This document shows positions 1-9,185 of a stretch of 64,000 nucleotides of DNA, in pieces (the first letter of the stretch is position 1; each line of letters begins with the position of its first letter). This stretch comes from an uncultured Pseudomonadota bacterium (GTDB lineage: Bacteria; Pseudomonadota; Gammaproteobacteria; Xanthomonadales; Wenzhouxiangellaceae): NCBI GenBank assembly GCA_937138395.1, contig CAKZPB010000136.1, positions 1 through 64,000 of the forward strand. Direction: 5' to 3'. The position numbers and the translations under genes were made by a program. The notes below the pieces were generated by a model. That model searched no databases. It was not told the origin of the DNA and saw only the letters and a list, made by a program, of their open reading frames with translations.

Positions 1-1265
1 CCGCGGTTCTGCAGGATAAAGCCCAGGCCCGGCGGCGTCATGCCGGAACCCATGCCACGGTAGTTGGACTGGATCAATGAGACCATGTTGCCGTCCTTAT
101 CGGCTGTGGTCAGGTAGATGGTATCGGCATCGTTCAATCGCGCATCGCCAGCCGGCACTTCGCGTGCAGCGCGATCCATATCGATCAACTTGCGACGCTC
201 CTCCGCGTACTCCTTGCTGATCAGGTAGTCGACATCGATGTCGGCAAACTCCGGGTCGGCATAAAACTTTGCCCGGTCCTCGAAGGCCAGCTTCTTGGCC
301 TCGGTGAACAGGTGAATATGCTCCGGCGAGCCGAATCCGTAGCCGGCGATGTCAAAGCCTTCGAGGATGTTCAGGATCTGCAGCGCGGCAATGCCCTGCC
401 CGTTCGGGGGCAATTCCCAGACGTCATACCCGCGATAATTACTGGATACCGGCTCGACCCAGTTACCGGTGTGCGCGGCCATGTCTTCATAGCTCAGGAA
501 GCCGTCGTTTTCGGCAAAATAGTCGCCGATGACGCGCGCGATATCGCCCTTGTAGAACGCATCACGACCGCCTTCAGCGACGGCTTCAAGCGTATTGGCC
601 AAGCCGGGGTTTTTCCAGATCTCGCCCTCTTTCGGCGCGCGACCGTCGATCGTGAACTGCTCGACAAAACCCGGATACTCACTCAGCACCGGCACCGTCA
701 ATTCCCAATAGTAGGCAATCAACTCGGCCACTGGATGGCCGCCTCTGGCGTAGTCGATGGTCGGCTTCAGAATGGACGGCATATCGAGCTGGCCGAAGCG
801 TTCGTGCAGGGCAAACCAGCCGTCAATGGTGCCAGGCACCGAGACCGGCAGCGGCCCACGACGCGGAATTTCGTCGTAGCCATTCTCGATGAACCACTCG
901 AGCGACAGCGACTGTGGCGATCGGCCGGAGCCGTTGTAGCCGTAGAGTTGCCCGGTTTCGGCATCCCATATGATGGCGAAAAAATCACCGCCGATGCCGT
1001 TGCCGGTCGGCTCCATCAAACCCAGGGCCGCGTTGGTGGCAATGGCCGCATCGATCGCGTTACCGCCGCTTTTCAGAATATCCAGACCAATTTGCGTTGC
1101 CAGCGGATGGGAACTGGCAACCATGCCGTGTTCTGCAATCACGTCCGGTCGCGAGGCATGCAGCGCGCCGGTGACGCGGTCGAAGCCGCTCAAGGTCGTG
1201 CTCCAGCCAAGAGCTACAGTAAACAGAAACACAGAAAAGAAAGAGAATAAACGTGAATGATGCAT
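1..1265 (-). CDS. ggt: Gamma-glutamyltransferase, C-terminus cut by window edge
   Basis: Reading the minus strand from an ATG at 1263-1265 gives one open frame to base 1. It starts with a hydrophobic export signal (MHHSRLFSFFSVFLFTVALG) followed by typical gamma-glutamyltranspeptidase sequence: GMVASSHPLATQIGLDIL, GGNAIDAAIA, GNGIGGDFF. The autoproteolytic site is visible as the DTIYLTTADKDGN segment, whose first Thr (residue 382) is the expected nucleophile that forms the new N-terminus of the small subunit. The frame continues into the small-subunit GMGSGMTPPGLG stretch and then leaves the window. Enzymes of this family hydrolyse or transfer the gamma-glutamyl group of glutathione in the periplasm. 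The family call is secure. The C-terminal portion is unseen, so integrity there cannot be judged. It is divergent from mdh across a gap of about 140 bp. Confidence 0.93.
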   Translation of the reverse strand, partial: MHHSRLFSFFSVFLFTVALGWSTTLSGFDRVTGALHASRPDVIAEHGMVASSHPLATQIGLDILKSGGNAIDAAIATNAALGLMEPTGNGIGGDFFAIIWDAETGQLYGYNGSGRSPQSLSLEWFIENGYDEIPRRGPLPVSVPGTIDGWFALHERFGQLDMPSILKPTIDYARGGHPVAELIAYYWELTVPVLSEYPGFVEQFTIDGRAPKEGEIWKNPGLANTLEAVAEGGRDAFYKGDIARVIGDYFAENDGFLSYEDMAAHTGNWVEPVSSNYRGYDVWELPPNGQGIAALQILNILEGFDIAGYGFGSPEHIHLFTEAKKLAFEDRAKFYADPEFADIDVDYLISKEYAEERRKLIDMDRAAREVPAGDARLNDADTIYLTTADKDGNMVSLIQSNYRGMGSGMTPPGLGFILQNR

Positions 1266-1404
1266 GTCGGGTTCCTCATGGCGCTACGTTCATCAATGAA
1301 TCGTCTGCACTTGGCACAAAGCTTGATGCGGCCGTTGCAAGCGAAAGTGTGATGTCGATCCGTTAAAATACAGCATTCCCTAACGTCTATTCGAGGTATT
1401 CCGC

Positions 1405-2379
1405 ATGACTCATCCTGTTCGCGTGGCCATTACCGGCGCTGCCGGTCAGATTGGCTATCAACTGTGCTTCCGTATTGCCGCAGGCGACATGCTGGGGCCG
1501 AATCAAACCGTGATTCTGCAGTTGATTGAAATCCCACCCGCACTGGACGCGCTCAAGGGCGTCGCGATGGAACTGGAAGATTCAGCACTACCGCGATTGG
1601 CCGGCGTTGAAATCACGACCGACATCAACGAAGGCTTCAAGGACACCGACTACGCGCTGCTGGTCGGTGCCAAGCCACGCGGACCCGGCATGGAACGTTC
1701 AGACCTGTTGAGCGAAAACGGCAAGATTTTTGGCCCGCAGGGCAAGGCGTTGAACGATCATGCGAGCCGTGACGTCAAAGTGTTGGTCGTCGGCAATCCG
1801 GCCAATACCAATGCGCTGATCGCCCAGGCCAATGCCCCGGACCTGCCGCCGGAGAACTTTACCGCCATGATGCGTCTGGATCACAACCGTGCGATTGCCC
1901 AGCTAGCCAATCAAACCGGCGTGCATCATACGAACATTCGACAGATGACGATCTGGGGAAATCATTCGGCAACCCAGTACCCGGACCTGCATCACGCGAT
2001 CGTCAACGGTGCGCCTGCGACCGACAAGATCGACCGCGAATGGTACGAGAACGAATTCATCCCGACCGTGCAACAACGCGGCGCAGCCATCATCAAGGCG
2101 CGCGGTGCATCGAGCGCGGCATCCGCGGCCTCGAGCGCAATTGACCATATCCGAAACTGGGCATTGGGTACCACTGACGACTGGGTTTCAATGGCAGTGC
2201 CCTCTGACGGCAGCTACGGCATCAAAGAAGGTGTGATCTATGGCTTCCCCTGCACCTGTGAAAACGGTCGCTGGACCATCGTTCAGAATCTTGAAGTGAA
2301 CGATTTCAGCCGTCAGCGCATGGATGCAAGCGACGCCGAGCTGCGCGAGGAGCGCAAGGCTGTCGAACATCTGCTGTAA
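1405..2379 (+). CDS. mdh: Malate dehydrogenase (NAD-dependent)
   Basis: Encodes 324 residues, the usual length of the cytosolic-type bacterial malate dehydrogenase that interconverts malate and oxaloacetate in the TCA cycle. The NAD-binding glycine motif GAAGQIGY is at residues 11-18. Substrate-binding arginines lie in [10 protein letters not shown] (R92, R98). The catalytic pair is D159 in RLDHNR and H187 in WGNHS. The start is supported by a GAGG ribosome-binding site nine bases upstream of ATG 1405. The gene stands alone, with a strong stem-loop terminator 28 bp after its stop. Confidence 0.97.
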   Translation: MTHPVRVAITGAAGQIGYQLCFRIAAGDMLGPNQTVILQLIEIPPALDALKGVAMELEDSALPRLAGVEITTDINEGFKDTDYALLVGAKPRGPGMERSDLLSENGKIFGPQGKALNDHASRDVKVLVVGNPANTNALIAQANAPDLPPENFTAMMRLDHNRAIAQLANQTGVHHTNIRQMTIWGNHSATQYPDLHHAIVNGAPATDKIDREWYENEFIPTVQQRGAAIIKARGASSAASAASSAIDHIRNWALGTTDDWVSMAVPSDGSYGIKEGVIYGFPCTCENGRWTIVQNLEVNDFSRQRMDASDAELREERKAVEHLL

Positions 2380-2406
2380 TTGAACTGAGTTGCTCCTGTG
2401 ATCTTG

Positions 2407-2434
2407 AAAAAAGCCGGCGTATTGCCGGCTTTTT
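2407..2434. terminator. Bidirectional intrinsic terminator between mdh and the peroxiredoxin gene
   Basis: Stem GCCGGC (2413-2418), loop GTATT, stem GCCGGC (2424-2429), with an A run on the left (2407-2412) and a T run on the right (2430-2434). It can therefore end transcription from mdh on the plus strand and from the convergent peroxiredoxin-like gene on the minus strand. Confidence 0.9.
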
Positions 2435-2481
2435 GATTGATGCAGCTTGCTGCAATGATGGAGCATCCGGTTGGGCCCCGC

Positions 2482-3138
2482 TCAACCTCGGCGGTTTTTC
2501 AATCGACTCTGCTGATCCTGACTGTAGGCCCGGGCGGCGGCCAAAAGCACCTCGGGCGACAGTCGAACGCTGTAATCCGGATTGACGTAGCTGAACTGGA
2601 CAACACCTTTCGATCCAATCACAAACGTGGCCGGCGCCGGCAACACAGCCCGCTGGCTATCGGTTCGATCCTTCAGATCAATCCCGAATCCGATGTATTG
2701 TTCCAGCGTAGCCGCATCGACATCAAATGCGATGCCCAGCGCTTCGGCGGCACTCGACTGTGGATCGGAAAACAGGGCGTAGTCGAATTCCGATTGTTCA
2801 CCTTCCTTGAGCAGTTCCGGCTTGTCCGGACTGATGAACCAGACGTCGAAACCCAGTGCCTTCAGCTCGGATTCCGCGTTTCTGAGCTCTGCCAGGTGCA
2901 GATTGCAGTACGGGCACCAACCACCACGATAAAACGTCAGAACGACCGGCCGGTCAAGTTTGTCCGGATCGATTTCCATGAATTCACCGTCCAGATCCAG
3001 CACTCTCAGCGCTGGAATGGTCTGGCCCGGCAATAGCGGCGATACCTGATCGGCCGTGCGATAGATTTCTGCGTTGGCCACAGCCAGGATCAAAGCGATC
3101 AATAGCGTAATGGCAATTTTTTGAAGAGAAGGCGTCAT
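2482..3138 (-). CDS. Exported peroxiredoxin-like (AhpC/TSA) protein
   Basis: 218 residues with an N-terminal hydrophobic signal (about residues 6-23, ending ANA), so it probably acts in the periplasm. The thioredoxin-fold redoxin domain covers about residues 35-190. Its active site is FYRGGWCPYCNLHL with cysteines at 75 and 78, the signature of the peroxiredoxin-like PRX_like2 group rather than the classic TxxC peroxiredoxin site. It is expected to reduce peroxides or act as a thiol-disulfide reductase; the substrate is unknown. It has its own leader (3139-3293) and converges on mdh. Confidence 0.8.
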   Translation of the reverse strand: MTPSLQKIAITLLIALILAVANAEIYRTADQVSPLLPGQTIPALRVLDLDGEFMEIDPDKLDRPVVLTFYRGGWCPYCNLHLAELRNAESELKALGFDVWFISPDKPELLKEGEQSEFDYALFSDPQSSAAEALGIAFDVDAATLEQYIGFGIDLKDRTDSQRAVLPAPATFVIGSKGVVQFSYVNPDYSVRLSPEVLLAAARAYSQDQQSRLKNRRG

Positions 3139-3293
3139 GTTGATTCCAGTCGTTGTTTGAGATCGAGCTTGCTGACTGGACCGCGCTACTCGTTGTTTTC
3201 TTTCAACGTTGTTTTGTTTCAGCGTTTTTCTTTCCGGTATCTTCGTTTCAGCGCGGTCTGTTATTGAACTTCAGCCTCCCAAGAAAAACAGGC

Positions 3294-3321
3294 AAAAAAA
3301 AGGCCGCCAGTAAAGGCGGCC
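3294..3321 (-). terminator. Intrinsic terminator of the DAHP synthase gene
   Basis: Read on the minus strand: GGCCGCC, loop TTTACT, GGCGGCC (3321 down to 3302), followed by eight T residues (3301-3294). The seven-pair GC stem with a T run lies 25 bp after the DAHP synthase stop. Confidence 0.92.
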
Positions 3322-3345
3322 CGTGTGTGCTGAAATTCACTCGGC

Positions 3346-4719
3346 TTATTGCTTCAGACTGCGATGTTTCTCAGCGATCAGCATCGACAGTTCAAGCGCC
3401 TGTTCGTAATTCAGGCGAGGATCAACCGTGGTCTTGTAGGCACGCTGCAAATCATGCTCATTCAATTCACGAGCACCACCGATGCATTCAGTGACATTCT
3501 CGCCGGTCAGCTCCAGATGGACACCGCCGAGCCGCGAACCGCAGGCCGCATGGATGTCGATCGCTTGCTCCAGCTCGGACTGGATATTGGAGAAGCGGCG
3601 CGTCTTGTAGCCATTGGCCGTTTTCTCGGTATTGCCGTGCATCGGATCGCAGATCCAAAGCACCGGTGAGCCGGTCGCTCGAGTCGCTTCGATCAACGGC
3701 GGCAGCTTGTCTTCGATCTGGTCCGCACTCAGACGATGGATCAGCACCAGTCGACCGGGCTCATCATCCGGGTTCAGCGTTCGGATCAGGGATTTCAACC
3801 AATCCGACGACATACCCGGCCCGACCTTGACGCCGATCGGATTGCGGATGCCACGGAACATTTCCAGATGGGCACCCTCGGCGCCGGCCGTTCGCATACC
3901 GATCCACGGAAAATGCGTTGACAGATTGAACCAGCCCCACTGATGGGGTACCTGGCGCGTCAGGGCCTGTTCGTAGTGGAGATGCAGCGCTTCATGCGAG
4001 GTAAAGAAATCGACTCGTCGGGTGCTGCCCGGCATCTGTCCGGTAATGGTTTCCATGAACGACACCGAATCGCCTATGGCCTCGGCGATGCGATGGAACT
4101 TGTCGGCCTGCGGCGAATGTTCAACCCAGCCCAAATCCCAGTATTCCGGATGATGCAGATCGGCAAAACCGCCGTCGATCAGCGCACGCACGAAGTTCAT
4201 CGTCATGGCCGAACGCGCGTAGGCACGAATCAAGCGATAGGGATCGGGCCTGCGGGCTTCCGGAGTAAAGGCCGGATCATTGACCAGGTCACCGCGATAG
4301 CTCGGCAGTGATACGTCGTCACGGGTTTCCAGATCGGCCGAGCGTGGTTTGGCGTACTGACCGGCAAAGCGCCCGATGCGTACCACCGGCATCTGCATGC
4401 CATGCAACAGCACCAGCGACATCTGCAGCAATACTTTCAGCCGGTTGGCGATGATGCTCGACTCACATTCGTCAAACACCTCGGCGCAATCACCACCCTG
4501 CAGCAGGAACCGTTTGCCGGCCTGGGCTTCAGCCAGCTGCTTCTTCAGGCTCAGGATTTCCAGCGACGAGACCAGCGGCGGCAGTTTGGCCAGCCGCTCG
4601 AGCGCATCGGTCAATGCAGCCGGATCGTCGTATTTGGCCTGCTGCAGCGCTGTTTTTTGCTGCCATGAATCCAGCGTCCAGTCTTTGGGCGTGCTAATTG
4701 TTTTTAGTGGTTTACTCAT
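3346..4719 (-). CDS. Class II 3-deoxy-7-phosphoheptulonate synthase
   Basis: 457 residues from the ATG at 4719. This start is preferred over one eight codons upstream because it overlaps the dsbB stop by 8 bp (ATGAGTAA) and begins MSKPLKTIS. The enzyme condenses phosphoenolpyruvate and erythrose 4-phosphate, the first step of the shikimate pathway. It belongs to the plant-like class II family and shows LLQGGDCAEVFDE, the RIGRFAGQYAKPRS segment, WICDPMHGNTEKT with the metal and substrate residues, and the HLELTGENVTECIGG end motif. The large class II form differs from the AroFGH enzymes of enterics. No attenuator-type leader is seen, because its 5' end lies inside dsbB, which suggests co-transcription with dsbB. 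Confidence 0.95.
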   Translation of the reverse strand: MSKPLKTISTPKDWTLDSWQQKTALQQAKYDDPAALTDALERLAKLPPLVSSLEILSLKKQLAEAQAGKRFLLQGGDCAEVFDECESSIIANRLKVLLQMSLVLLHGMQMPVVRIGRFAGQYAKPRSADLETRDDVSLPSYRGDLVNDPAFTPEARRPDPYRLIRAYARSAMTMNFVRALIDGGFADLHHPEYWDLGWVEHSPQADKFHRIAEAIGDSVSFMETITGQMPGSTRRVDFFTSHEALHLHYEQALTRQVPHQWGWFNLSTHFPWIGMRTAGAEGAHLEMFRGIRNPIGVKVGPGMSSDWLKSLIRTLNPDDEPGRLVLIHRLSADQIEDKLPPLIEATRATGSPVLWICDPMHGNTEKTANGYKTRRFSNIQSELEQAIDIHAACGSRLGGVHLELTGENVTECIGGARELNEHDLQRAYKTTVDPRLNYEQALELSMLIAEKHRSLKQ

Positions 4720-5227
4720 AATTTGACATTCTGCGTAATACAAGCAAGGAAAGCAACATCAGTACAGCGTACCAAATCAGCGTCCACCAGGGCATCGACA
4801 GGCCCAGAAATTGCCAGCTGACCAAAGCACAGTCGCCTGAGCCTGCAAATGCGGCGCGAATGGCTTCACCCCAGCCGAACAGTTCGACGTTATAGGCAAA
4901 GCCGGCACCACAGTCCGGCACCTGGTCGGGCGGCAGGTTCTGGATCCAGACATGGCGTGCTGCCGTGATCATGCCCCAGATGCCGCCGAGCCAGATGATC
5001 AGCACATACAGCCATCGTGCCCGGCCGCGACTACCGTGCAGAAGTCCGAGCAACGATCCGAAGGCCATGATCATGAACGCGAAGCGCTGCAGGATGCACA
5101 TCGGACAAGGGTCCAGGTACATCACGTATTGGGCGTAATATGCAAACGCCAACAGGCTGATGCAGACGAGAAAAATCAGGCCGAAAATCGCTCTGGGCGA
5201 TTGAATGAAGTTTGATTTGAAATTCAT
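4712..5227 (-). CDS. dsbB: Disulfide bond formation protein B
   Basis: 171 residues with four predicted membrane helices (about 13-32, 45-63, 72-90 and 144-164). DsbB reoxidises periplasmic DsbA and passes electrons to quinones. The first periplasmic cysteine pair is CPMC (C41, C44). The second pair is C106 (PDCG) and C133 (GSGDC). A quinone-loop arginine follows CPMC in CILQR. Its stop overlaps the DAHP synthase start by 8 bp, so the two are probably translated from one message. Confidence 0.95.
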   Translation of the reverse strand: MNFKSNFIQSPRAIFGLIFLVCISLLAFAYYAQYVMYLDPCPMCILQRFAFMIMAFGSLLGLLHGSRGRARWLYVLIIWLGGIWGMITAARHVWIQNLPPDQVPDCGAGFAYNVELFGWGEAIRAAFAGSGDCALVSWQFLGLSMPWWTLIWYAVLMLLSLLVLRRMSNYE

Positions 5228-5346
5228 AGCGCTATTTTGCCATGCCTGTGTCGGTCCTGAGCCGGACTGCGAGAATCATTTGCGAGTGCGATGCTGAATA
5301 CCAATTCGCCAAAGTCAACGCGACCAGCCCACTGCGGTTGAACGAC

Positions 5347-6294
5347 TTACTGAACCGGGCTCGGGCAGGATATACCGGCAATCTGACCGGCGGCACCCTC
5401 ACTGGTCAGTAGGTGAGTCCATTCGCTGTCGACCGGCAACCATGCCACGGCCTCACCCTGAAGCAGATCGAGGGGCTGCAAGGCGCAGCGTGTTGGGGCG
5501 ATCTCGATCAGTGGCAGACCCGTCGCCGGATCTGTCGCAAACACGAACAGGTTTGCGTAGGACAAGACGGCCAGCGCGCGACCATCAGGCGACAAGGCGG
5601 CACCAGTCACCCACTCCCCGGTTTGTTGAGTGACGCTTTCAAACAGTGTCAGCACGCGACGTGATGTGGTCGGAGACGAAGCCGCTGCACCCAGGTTGAG
5701 GGTATGCAGGTGAACGGAACCCTGGCGACCCTTGCTGACCAGACCCAGGTGGCCGTTCGGCATCAGGAACATGCCCTCGACATCCTGTGCACCCTGGTCG
5801 TGGCGAAAGTCGATGCGTTCTGCTGTCAGCCGTTGGACCGGGGCTGAATCACCGGCCTGGATTTCAGGCTCAGATACGATATAGATCGTGACATACTCGC
5901 GCTGTTCCGGATTATCCCCGGTATCCCCAATGAAGATACAGTCACCCTGCTGAGCCTGCGGACAAGCGCCCTGCGTCATGGCCTCCCAGTCGATGTTGCT
6001 GGCAGACGCAATCGGCCAGCTACCCAGATCGCGACCGGCCAGGTCAAACGCGTAGAGTTTCGCCTGGCCGCCGGAATCGTTCATGGTCCAGAATACGCCG
6101 GCCTGCTTGCGGCTCGCGGCAAGACCAGAGCTCTCGGTAATCTCGGGGTTGGCGAACCGGCCCAGCATTCGTTCGCTGACCCTGGCTTCCTGCGGTTGAA
6201 TTTCAGGCTGAACGCTGCAGGCGGTCAATAGACCAAGACCGCACAGCAGCAGTGCCGTGCATAACCTGGTGTTGTTGCTGCTGTCAGCATTCAT
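5347..6294 (-). CDS. Lipoprotein with predicted beta-propeller-like domain, function unknown
   Basis: 315 residues from ATG 6294; an ATG at 6330 is also in frame but would put 12 extra residues before the signal. The N-terminus is a type II signal peptide with lipobox LLTAC, so the mature protein should be lipid-anchored. The body has repeated short patterns, SSGLAASRKQAGVFWTMNDSGG and IDWEAMTQG...DCIFIGDTGDNPEQR. These resemble secreted esterase-like-of-phytase and SdiA-regulated beta-propeller proteins; this is a resemblance, not a firm assignment. It lies about 50 bp upstream-facing of nothing conserved and just after the SDR gene on the same strand (77 bp), so they may share a transcript. 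Confidence 0.7.
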   Translation of the reverse strand: MNADSSNNTRLCTALLLCGLGLLTACSVQPEIQPQEARVSERMLGRFANPEITESSGLAASRKQAGVFWTMNDSGGQAKLYAFDLAGRDLGSWPIASASNIDWEAMTQGACPQAQQGDCIFIGDTGDNPEQREYVTIYIVSEPEIQAGDSAPVQRLTAERIDFRHDQGAQDVEGMFLMPNGHLGLVSKGRQGSVHLHTLNLGAAASSPTTSRRVLTLFESVTQQTGEWVTGAALSPDGRALAVLSYANLFVFATDPATGLPLIEIAPTRCALQPLDLLQGEAVAWLPVDSEWTHLLTSEGAAGQIAGISCPSPVQ

Positions 6295-6370
6295 CAGCCG
6301 AACCACAGGCTTCAATAAAACCCAAGCCAAACAGTATTGACGCAGTATTTCATGCTTGAACTCTAATCAA

Positions 6371-7327
6371 TTACTCATTGGCCGACGACAGGGCCTGCTC
6401 GAGCAATTCGAGTAATTCGTCATTGCTGTACCGATAAGGACCCCACGCGTTCAACTGAATCAACTGCTGAATCTTGGCACCGATGGTCATGGCCTGTTCG
6501 TCGGCATTGGGTACAACCATGTAGCGCCGTAGAGGCTGTTCATCAAACAATGCGTGGACAAAGGCTGCGGTCACCTCATCGGGGCGCTTGTAGGACAGCT
6601 CACGTGCTGTTGTCGCTTCAACCGCCTGCTGCATTTCCGGCGTAATTTCACCGCCTTCATCGACGATACGCTGATGGCGTCGTTGCACCGCACTGCGCCG
6701 GATGTTGGTCTGATAGTTGCCGGGCTGGATGACGCTGACCGAAACGCCATGCGGAGCCATTTCTCCGGCCAGCGCATCAGTAAAGGCTTCGATCCAGTGC
6801 TTACTCCCGCTGTAGGCACTGCCGCCGGGCCAGGACAGCGTGCCGGCAATGGATCCGGTCGTTGCAATGCGACCCTGTGACTGCATGACCAGCGGCGCAA
6901 ATGCCCGCGTTACACGGTAGACACCCTCGACATTCACGTCATACACGAACGTCTGCTCGTCGATCGGCGTATCTACTACCGGCCCACCATCGCCAATGCC
7001 GGCATTGTTAACCAGTGCATACAACCCTGTGCCTCGTTCCTGCACTTTCTGAAGTGCAGCGTCGATGTCCTGCTGAACGGTGACGTCCAGCCGGAGCGCA
7101 GTGATGTTGTCAATCGCATTCAACGCTGCCAGGTCCTCTTCGCTTCGGGCCCCGGCGTATACATGGTGGCCTTGCTCGGCCAATGCCTCGGCCAAGTTAC
7201 GACCGATACCGGAACTGGCGCCGGTGATCAGAATGGATTTCTGCTCATCGCTGGCATGGCTGGTGTTCGCATGCAGGACGGGTGAAAGCACAACACAAAT
7301 GAATAGAATCTGGATGAATCGAATCAT
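6371..7327 (-). CDS. Short-chain dehydrogenase/reductase with an N-terminal export signal
   Basis: 318 residues. The classical SDR fold is complete: TGASSGIG (35-42), NNAG (107-110), Ser159 and YSGSK (Tyr172, Lys176). It is preceded by about 25 residues that read as a Sec signal peptide (hydrophobic stretch 3-20 ending HANTSHAS). Most SDR enzymes are cytoplasmic and use NAD(P), so a signal peptide is unusual. The hydrophobic start could instead act as a membrane anchor. Substrate unknown. It is upstream of and co-directional with the lipoprotein gene. Confidence 0.85.
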   Translation of the reverse strand: MIRFIQILFICVVLSPVLHANTSHASDEQKSILITGASSGIGRNLAEALAEQGHHVYAGARSEEDLAALNAIDNITALRLDVTVQQDIDAALQKVQERGTGLYALVNNAGIGDGGPVVDTPIDEQTFVYDVNVEGVYRVTRAFAPLVMQSQGRIATTGSIAGTLSWPGGSAYSGSKHWIEAFTDALAGEMAPHGVSVSVIQPGNYQTNIRRSAVQRRHQRIVDEGGEITPEMQQAVEATTARELSYKRPDEVTAAFVHALFDEQPLRRYMVVPNADEQAMTIGAKIQQLIQLNAWGPYRYSNDELLELLEQALSSANE

Positions 7328-7487
7328 GATGGCATCTTCTTTTTCAGGATTGATGGTTCAACAACGTAGTATTCCTGCAGTATGGCAACGCTGATCTGGT
7401 TCAGACAGCTGAATTGTAATCGGATTGATGACTGGCAGTACATTTTTCCGACTGTGCATGTGGTCTTTCCGGCCCTCAGCCGCGGTG

Positions 7488-7829
7488 CTAAAGCAGCTGC
7501 TGCAAGTAGAACGCGGCTGGAACGGAAACGGCCAGATACACCAGTATCAGTGTCCAGAAGCCAACGGGCGATTGGCTGCGCTGGTAATGATAGACCTGGC
7601 CGATGTGTCCGACGCAGGCAATCCAACCCAGACGAAGCCCGGTCAGCGTATAGGCCAGAAGCAGCAACATGCAGGCGAACGGCATCAACCGAATCGCCAG
7701 GTAGGAAAACCATTCACGGTCCATCAGCGTGGACAGCCAGATCAAGAGCAGCGTGAGAAATCCGGCAATCGCCAGTGGCCACGAAAACGGGTTGGATGGT
7801 ATGCGTTTTGAAATCCGTTGATTGATCAT
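7488..7829 (-). CDS. Small three-helix membrane protein, unknown function
   Basis: 113 residues with about three hydrophobic segments (17-36, 46-66 and 92-110) and a short Cys- and His-containing loop (WIACVGHIGQVYHYQ). I do not recognise a family. It sits between the linear amide hydrolase and the SDR gene, all on the minus strand. Support is the hydrophobic periodicity, the position in a same-strand series and an ATG start; there is no motif evidence. Confidence 0.55.
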   Translation of the reverse strand: MINQRISKRIPSNPFSWPLAIAGFLTLLLIWLSTLMDREWFSYLAIRLMPFACMLLLLAYTLTGLRLGWIACVGHIGQVYHYQRSQSPVGFWTLILVYLAVSVPAAFYLQQLL

Positions 7830-7906
7830 TCGTGATTCAATTCACGGCGGCTGTTTGGATAGCTCATAGCACCTCGGCCTGATGCCGCAGGCATGGTGAG
7901 CTCAAA

Positions 7907-8971
7907 TTACAGCCCGGCAAATTCAAACGCCTGTGCAGGCTCGAAACCGTCCAGCGCATGCCCGGCATAGACCGCACCATCGTCGAGCGTCAACTTCATT
8001 ACAGCCTGCCTTGGGCTGAAATCGATCTGCTTCAGATCAATCCAGAAGGTATTCGGTGTCAGTGCCGTTTCAAAAAAATAACGCAGGTTTTTATGATCCG
8101 AAACGGTGCGCCAGCGGGTGGATGAGATATTGGGTTCTTCTTGCGAAGAAATCCCGTACGGAACGGATGCATTGCGCATGACGCTGAACACACCGGCCAC
8201 GCCGATTCGAGGGTCGCTGGTTTTTGGAATGGCGTTGATATAGAACGAGGCGCGAACGAATCGGTCAGCGGCACGATTTGTGCCCGGCAACATGGTCAGG
8301 CCGCCAATCTGCTGCCAATAGGCGTTCAATGCAAGCTGTTGATCAAACACCGGTGAATTGGTCATGACATTGAATTCCCGACTGTGATGAATGACCAGAT
8401 CGCCATCAATGTATTCAAAAATAGCGCTGTCGCCGGTCGCATCGGAAATGGACAGATGCAGCGTTGCGAACCGTTCAGTCCCGGGAATATTGGCCGAGAC
8501 AATCACAAAAGGCTCCGCGCGCAGGGCTTCGACAGCCTCTTCAACAGTCGCGAAGTTATCCAGCACATATTGCACCCAGGCCGCGACCGACAACCCTTGT
8601 TTTTCAGTAGAGAACTCCGGATATCGGGATTCGGCCAGCCAGAGCAGATTTGCCACCAGGCCCTGCTCGTTCATGCCATCGGTGCTGCTGATATCGAACG
8701 CGCTGGTCACGATGCTGCCGTATTTCGACGTCCAGCTGACAGAATTCTCTCCGACTGCACCATGTCGCTGCATGCCGCGGGGAAACAGCCAGATATTGGG
8801 GTCGATTTCATCCTTCCAGTCCATCGATCGGCCGGTGATCATCAAGCCCTCTTCGCCCTGATACACCGCACGCGTACAGCCCCAGACCGACAGGGAAACG
8901 ATTGCCAATAACCCGACAACGAACCGTTGGATCCAGACGGACTTTTTGACTTCTCTTTTCAATTCAAACAT
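7907..8971 (-). CDS. Linear amide C-N hydrolase, choloylglycine hydrolase/penicillin acylase family
   Basis: 354 residues from ATG 8971, chosen because GAGG lies nine bases upstream; a TTG nine codons earlier is the alternative. After a signal segment (about 14-31) comes CTRAVYQGEEGLMITGRSMDW. In the Ntn-hydrolase family PF02275 the Cys at the start of this motif (C32 here) becomes the N-terminal nucleophile after processing, and the RxxDW residues line the active site. Known members hydrolyse bile-salt conjugates, penicillin V or acyl-homoserine lactones. The substrate cannot be read from sequence. The residues before C32 (SVWG) partly resemble a lipobox, which would conflict with a free N-terminal Cys. 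Confidence 0.85.
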   Translation of the reverse strand: MFELKREVKKSVWIQRFVVGLLAIVSLSVWGCTRAVYQGEEGLMITGRSMDWKDEIDPNIWLFPRGMQRHGAVGENSVSWTSKYGSIVTSAFDISSTDGMNEQGLVANLLWLAESRYPEFSTEKQGLSVAAWVQYVLDNFATVEEAVEALRAEPFVIVSANIPGTERFATLHLSISDATGDSAIFEYIDGDLVIHHSREFNVMTNSPVFDQQLALNAYWQQIGGLTMLPGTNRAADRFVRASFYINAIPKTSDPRIGVAGVFSVMRNASVPYGISSQEEPNISSTRWRTVSDHKNLRYFFETALTPNTFWIDLKQIDFSPRQAVMKLTLDDGAVYAGHALDGFEPAQAFEFAGL

Positions 8972-9185
8972 CTGCAAACGCCTCAAATATTGATGCAAGC
9001 CGCTCTTGCATTCAGGAACAAGCTAACTGCAAACCTGCGCATATGCAAGTGCTTGTCAGCCCACTCGACCGGCGATGAACCCGGCACGCATGCATGAAGC
9101 TCAACCCCCTTTTACAAACAACACCTGCAGGCAGACTGATTGAAAAAAATAGCAACAATTCTCACTTTGCAAAAAAAATCAGCGC

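Noticed and set aside
312-1250. Long plus-strand open frames over the first 1.3 kb
   Set aside because: They are antisense to a gamma-glutamyltransferase reading frame with clear motifs; the plus-strand products have no domain and shifted composition.
3185-3260. T-rich imperfect repeats (CGTTGTTTT.TTTCA) as a possible repeat array
   Set aside because: Only two imperfect copies in a leader region; no spacer structure and no nearby cas genes.
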